Below the pieces are notes generated by a model that ran no database searches, was not told where the DNA came from, and worked only from the letters and a program-made list of their open reading frames with translations. From Helicobacteraceae bacterium (GTDB lineage: Bacteria > Campylobacterota > Campylobacteria > Campylobacterales > Sulfurimonadaceae): a DNA stretch of 5,723 nt. The stretch covers positions 1 to 5,723 of the forward strand of contig JALWLR010000095.1 of assembly GCA_027084065.1 (NCBI GenBank), given 5' to 3'. The position numbers were made by a program, and so were the translations under genes. Positions within the stretch are counted from its first letter, which is position 1, and each line of letters begins with the position of its first letter. Of the stretch, positions 4,487 to 5,723 are shown one piece after another.

Positions 4487-5723
4487 ATGGCAAAGCATAA
4501 ATTGAGTGACTCGAAGGTACGCAATGCAAAGCCGGGCATATTGAGTGACGGTGAAGGACTCTATCTTAAAGTGACACCCGAAGGTACAAAAAGCTGGTTC
4601 ATTCGCTATTACGATCTCAACAAAAAGCCAAAGAAGCGAGTCATCGGACGCTATCCGATCGTTACGCTTGCCGAAGCGCGTGAGAGAGTTGTTGAGATCA
4701 AGAAGGCTTTGAAAAATGGTGAGGATCCGTTTAAAGAGCCTGAACCTATCGAGCATATTGAGAGCGTTGAAGATTGGGAGGATCTATACAAAGAGTACAA
4801 GAATGGAAAGAAAGATCTCGAGGTGCAGCTCTTCAACAAGAAAACCACTTTTTATCAATGGAGTTTATTCTATCTCGATCGACTCACTCAAGATGCTTCG
4901 GAAGCTCACTACACACGAACACTCAAAGGCTTCAAGAAGGATGTGTACCCGGCTATCGGTGACAAGCCTATGGTCGAGGTTACATCGGGTGATATAGCCG
5001 CCATCCTTCGAGTGATGCGTGATCGTGATGCGAGAGCGAGTGCTGAAAAAGTGTATTCATCGATCTCTCGATGCTTCCAAGTGGTTATAGCCAACTATCC
5101 TGAAATCGTAAGCGTCAATCCCGCTCAAGGCATCAAGATCGGTGACATAATCGGTAAGCCGCAAAAGAAGCACTATCCGATCATAACGGATGAGAAGGAG
5201 CTTGGAGCACTGCTCAATGCCATCGACAATTATCCGGGTCATCCAAGCACGCGCCTTGCACTGAAGCTGATAGCTCACACTTTCGTTCGACCGTTCAATA
5301 TCCGACACGCAGAGATAACCGAGTTCGATCTCGATAAGCGTCAGTGGGTGATCCCTGCAAACAAGATGAAAACGAAGAATGAGCACATCGTACCTCTTAC
5401 AGATACAACCATCAAGATCGTCGAAGAGGCTATATGGTTGAGTGAGGGGGATTATCTCTTCCCTTCACCAAGAGGTCGTAACACCCCTTTGAGCGATGCA
5501 GCACTTGTCGCTGCACTTCGACGATTAGGGTACACGAAGGATGAGATCGTGGCTCACTCCTTCCGTGCCATCTTCTCCACCATAGCGCACGAGAAAGAGA
5601 TCTTCAGCCACGATGTCATCGAGACGCAACTCGCTCACAGTGTTGGATCCGAAGTGAGTCAGGCATATAACCGCGCGAAGTACCTTGACGAGCGTCGAAA
5701 GATGATGGCGTGGTGGAGTGATT
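4487..5723 (+). CDS. P4-type tyrosine integrase of the right element (C-terminus off the edge)
   Basis: The open frame gives 412 residues with no stop before the window ends. The N-terminal arm-binding domain (DUF4102/P4-integrase type, about 1-85) shows KLSDSKVRNAKP, DGEGLYLKVTPEGTKSW and RVIGRYPIVTLAEAR. A core-binding domain follows (about 120-215), then the catalytic domain. All catalytic residues are present: R268 (TFVRP), K295 (NKMK), H357 and R360 (HSFR), H384 (LAHSV) and nucleophile Y394 (AYNRAKYLDERR). P4-type integrases usually end shortly after the ERRKMMAWW segment seen here, so only a few residues should be missing. The ATG has AAGG six bases upstream, inside an inverted repeat that may be an autoregulatory operator. 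The enzyme should integrate and excise the element at ssrA. The GATC tetramer is unusually frequent in the gene. Confidence 0.94.
   Translation, partial: MAKHKLSDSKVRNAKPGILSDGEGLYLKVTPEGTKSWFIRYYDLNKKPKKRVIGRYPIVTLAEARERVVEIKKALKNGEDPFKEPEPIEHIESVEDWEDLYKEYKNGKKDLEVQLFNKKTTFYQWSLFYLDRLTQDASEAHYTRTLKGFKKDVYPAIGDKPMVEVTSGDIAAILRVMRDRDARASAEKVYSSISRCFQVVIANYPEIVSVNPAQGIKIGDIIGKPQKKHYPIITDEKELGALLNAIDNYPGHPSTRLALKLIAHTFVRPFNIRHAEITEFDLDKRQWVIPANKMKTKNEHIVPLTDTTIKIVEEAIWLSEGDYLFPSPRGRNTPLSDAALVAALRRLGYTKDEIVAHSFRAIFSTIAHEKEIFSHDVIETQLAHSVGSEVSQAYNRAKYLDERRKMMAWWSD

Larger units (their letters stand above)
4335..5723. mobile_element. Left end of a second integrative element inserted at the ssrA 3' end
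   Basis: A P4-type integrase reading away from an intact tmRNA 3' end is the classical layout of genomic islands that use ssrA as their attachment site. The element continues past the right edge, where a duplicate of the tmRNA 3' end should mark its far boundary. The exact att core cannot be set from one end. Its integrase is unrelated in subfamily and richer in G+C than the left element, which argues for separate acquisition. Confidence 0.75.

Noticed and set aside
4427..5386. Several open frames of 60-110 codons on the minus strand and in other plus frames
   Set aside because: All overlap the P4-type integrase frame, which is continuous and motif-complete, so they are shadows.
1..5723. CRISPR array, rRNA, insertion sequence or toxin-antitoxin pair
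   Set aside because: I saw no spaced repeats, transposase, terminal inverted repeats or pair of small genes of that type. The HTH/KilA-N pair fits phage regulation better than toxin-antitoxin.

Overview
The window looks like DNA from a member of the Campylobacterota, most likely a Sulfurimonas/Sulfurovum-like environmental lineage. The main evidence is the tmRNA tag peptide ANNTNYRPAYAVA, which has the ANN...PAYA layout of epsilonproteobacterial ssrA tags, together with AT-rich non-coding DNA and near-perfect TATAAT -10 boxes without clear -35 boxes. The assignment rests on recognition, not on a search.

The window is a junction between two integrated mobile elements, separated by a chromosomal sliver of about 550 bases. 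The left element (1 to about 3786) ends in a 3' fragment of a tRNA gene, probably tRNA-Arg. All its genes here run leftwards: a tyrosine integrase (378 aa), a 406-aa coiled-coil-rich protein of unknown function overlapping it by one base, then after a 157-base regulatory gap an excisionase-like helix-turn-helix protein, a KilA-N domain protein, and the first ten codons of another gene that leaves the window. The sliver (3787-4334) holds a complete tRNA-Phe and a complete tmRNA (ssrA), 12 bases apart and probably co-transcribed. The right element starts at the tmRNA 3' end and carries a P4-type tyrosine integrase running rightwards, cut by the window edge just before its C-terminus.

The two integrases belong to different branches of the tyrosine recombinase family and use different RNA genes as attachment sites, so the elements probably arrived independently. 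The left element has two leftward transcription units: integrase plus the 406-aa partner, and HTH plus KilA-N plus further genes. All three close gene junctions use the same device: a GAGG ribosome-binding site lies inside the last codons of the upstream gene, which therefore ends Glu-Val-Ala/Val, and the stop codon shares one base with the next ATG.

The most interesting unexplained items are the 406-aa integrase-coupled protein, whose gene is strikingly AT-rich in the middle, the repeated coupling junctions, and three sets of operator- or arm-site-like repeats (1110-1127, 1175-1234, 4335-4484). I do not see a complete, clearly novel system. The 406-aa protein and the unseen cargo to the left are the best candidates.
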